A stretch of DNA of 24,237 nucleotides from Sporomusaceae bacterium (lineage in GTDB: Bacteria; Bacillota_C; Negativicutes; Sporomusales_B; UBA7701), in assembly GCA_022839045.1 (NCBI GenBank), contig JALHDI010000040.1, positions 1 through 24,237 on the forward strand, in the 5' to 3' direction. How positions within the stretch are numbered: the stretch's first letter is position 1; every line of letters starts with the position of its first letter. Shown piece after piece: positions 22,760 through 24,237 of the stretch. Below the pieces are notes generated by a model. That model saw only the letters and a program-made list of their open reading frames with translations. It was not told where the DNA came from and did no database searches. A program made the translations under genes and the position numbers.

Positions 22760-23396
22760 TATTACGGCAATCCGACTGATCGACCTGGTGCCGCCCAGTA
22801 TCCGGGATGATCCCGAGGTTCAAGCAGCCGCGGCGGCGCTGGAGGGGGAGCTGCAGGACGTGACGGCGGCCATCCCGACAGTGCTGTTGATATCACGGAT
22901 CGACGAGCTGCCGGAGGACGTGATCGACGCACTGGCCTGGCAGTGGCACGTAGATTTTTACGAGCAGGGCTTCAGTTTGGCCCAGAAACGCGTATTGGTC
23001 AAAACGTCGATCGCTCAGCACCGCAAGAAGGGAACACCTTGGGCTGTGGAGCAGGTTGTCAAGGCTATTTGGGATGATGCTGTTGTTCAGGAATGGTGGG
23101 AGTATGGCGGCGATCCGTTTCACTTCCGGGTGGTCCGAATTGGCGGCCAGGTTAGCCCCGAAGCCTATCCCCGGCTTAAACGGGCCGTTGATCTGGTTAA
23201 AAATGTCCGTTCCTGGCTGGATGGAGTCGGGCTGCACCGGGAGATGGCCGGCACGGTTTACGCCGGCGGGGCGGTCGGTAGCGTGCGAACAGTAGAGATT
23301 CTGCCGGCGGCGTTCCGGGGCGGGAATGTCTCTGGCTCGGTGTACGTTGGTGGGGTGACATATCAATATAAAGGAGTTGAAATACAGCATGCCTAA
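22752..23396 (+). CDS. Tail protein I, P2 gpI family
   Basis: Residues about 1-160 match P2 gpI (LVPPSIRDDPEVQAAAAALEGELQDVTAAIPTVLLISRIDELPEDVIDALAWQWHVDFYEQGFSLAQKRVLVKTSIAQHRKKGTPWAVEQVV, seen here as IDELPEDVIDALAWQWHVDFY and HRKKGTPWAVE). The C-terminus (170-214) is Gly/Val-rich and repetitive (GTVYAGGAVGSVRT, GGNVSGSVYVGGVTYQY), an extension common in Firmicutes homologues. gpI joins the wedge to the tail fibre. The stop overlaps the fibre start by 8 bp. Confidence 0.9.
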   Translation: MVDITAIRLIDLVPPSIRDDPEVQAAAAALEGELQDVTAAIPTVLLISRIDELPEDVIDALAWQWHVDFYEQGFSLAQKRVLVKTSIAQHRKKGTPWAVEQVVKAIWDDAVVQEWWEYGGDPFHFRVVRIGGQVSPEAYPRLKRAVDLVKNVRSWLDGVGLHREMAGTVYAGGAVGSVRTVEILPAAFRGGNVSGSVYVGGVTYQYKGVEIQHA

Positions 23397-24237
23397 CTGG
23401 AGCGGCACCGTTTTAACGGCCAAGGGCCTGGCCCTGCAGGCCAAAGTCGAGGCCGGGGCCACGATGGAAATTACCAAGCTGAAAATCGGTGACGGTGTCC
23501 TGGGCGGCGGCGGGTCGGTGGCCGCACTGAACGACCTGGTATCGCCGAAAAAGGTAGTCGACATATCTGCATTGACCCCGCTAAGCGGGGGCACCTGCAA
23601 GATACATGGCGTGGTAACAAATGATGGCGTGGAAACTGGGTTTTACGTCCGGGAACTCGGCGTATTCGCCGCCGACCCGGATTTGGGCGAAATCCTGTAC
23701 GCCTACGCGGCTGACGGTGCGCCGGACTACCTGCCGGCGGAAGGCGGTGCAGTCGCGGTGTCGGAAGAACTGGTCATCAACCTGGCGTTTTCGACCGCAG
23801 CGACCATCACGGCCAATATCGCCCTGGACGGGCTGGTGACGGTAAATATACTGAATGCACATAACACTGATCCGGACGCTCATGGCAACCTGCCGGCGCT
23901 ACGACTCTGGCAGCCCAACACGACATATGCGGTCGGCGACGTCCGGTATCCGATTACAGATTCAACCGGGCAAAAGCGCCTTGAATGCGTCGTCGCCGGT
24001 ACGTCAGGGGCCGCGGAGCCGGCCTGGACGGGTGTCGGTTCGTTGGTCGTCGACGGTACCGTCACATGGATCGTGGACGACGTGCGCGACGGCACGCCGG
24101 TGGGGCGAGCTGTTCCCGAGACCTTGACGGCCGCGCGGGCCGGCTATCTTAAGGCAAACGGTGCATTGGTCGCCCGTGCCTCATATCCTCGCCTGTGGGT
24201 GTGGGCCAATGCCTCCGGCCTTGTGGCGACTGAGGCG
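23389..24237 (+). CDS. Tail fibre protein, P2 gpH-like, 5' part
   Basis: The frame opens at ATG 23389 and continues past the end (283 codons seen). It begins MPNWSGTVLTAKGLALQAKVEAGATMEITKLKIGDG, a DUF3751-type fibre N-terminus that attaches to the baseplate, as in P2 gpH (TxxGxxxxA-x-IxxxxIGDG). Around residues 180-225, LWQPNTTYAVGDVRY ... GAAEPAWTGVG ... GTVTWIVDD resembles a carbohydrate-binding-type beta module. The last part (GYLKANGALVARASYPRLWVWANAS) is a tail-collar motif. The SD AAGGAG lies 12 bases before the ATG. The receptor-binding tip lies outside the window. Confidence 0.85.
   Translation, partial: MPNWSGTVLTAKGLALQAKVEAGATMEITKLKIGDGVLGGGGSVAALNDLVSPKKVVDISALTPLSGGTCKIHGVVTNDGVETGFYVRELGVFAADPDLGEILYAYAADGAPDYLPAEGGAVAVSEELVINLAFSTAATITANIALDGLVTVNILNAHNTDPDAHGNLPALRLWQPNTTYAVGDVRYPITDSTGQKRLECVVAGTSGAAEPAWTGVGSLVVDGTVTWIVDDVRDGTPVGRAVPETLTAARAGYLKANGALVARASYPRLWVWANASGLVATEA

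Noticed and set aside
1..24237. CRISPR arrays, tRNA genes, insertion sequences, integrase or att site
   Set aside because: None was seen; the only repeats are the iterons, GGTACC cluster, candidate cos repeats and short gene-internal duplications.

Overview
The window holds the structural half of a tailed phage or prophage genome with a contractile tail. Almost everything lies on the + strand as one tightly packed late-gene run. Strong purine-rich Shine-Dalgarno sequences, frequent GTG/TTG starts, an ArpU-type late regulator and high G+C point to a fairly G+C-rich Firmicute host. A Negativicutes-like anaerobe is my guess, and the host assignment is inference only. No integrase, repressor, lysis gene or bacterial gene is present, so prophage versus virion DNA cannot be decided here.

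Layout. (1) 2-1015 is the 3' end of a DUF927-type replication ATPase. (2) 1006-1309 is an A+T-rich intergenic stretch with about nine copies of a 9-bp iteron in both orientations, a candidate phage replication origin. (3) 1310-3095 holds a proline-rich unknown protein, an ArpU/RinA-like late regulator, a low-G+C membrane protein of moron type with its own terminator, and a small Cys-rich protein. (4) 3096-3205 is a candidate cos/packaging region just before terS. (5) 3206-12947 is a lambda-type head module: terS (Nu1), terL (GpA), a fibre-like protein, a small gpW/DUF6148-like protein, portal (gpB), ClpP-type protease with a nested scaffold, decoration protein (gpD), major capsid protein (gpE), FI-like, FII-like and Z-like proteins. 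(6) 12944-24237 is a tail terminator candidate followed by a P2-type contractile tail: sheath, tube, E/E' chaperone, tape measure, X, D, V, W, U, J, I and the start of the fibre gene.

The genes work together as a lambda-like capsid joined to a P2-like tail. TerS and TerL recognise and package DNA through the portal into a prohead built from protease, scaffold and capsid protein, stabilised by a gpD-type decoration protein. FI, FII, Z and terminator proteins close the head-tail joint. Sheath, tube, tape measure and baseplate make the injection machine.

Three layers are easily missed by plain ORF calling. A scaffold start (TTG with a perfect SD) is nested in the protease gene, as Nu3 is in lambda C. 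A -1 programmed frameshift site T_TTT_TTA joins the two tail chaperone frames. A reverse-strand two-helix membrane protein, with its own promoter and terminator, is inserted inside the tail operon.
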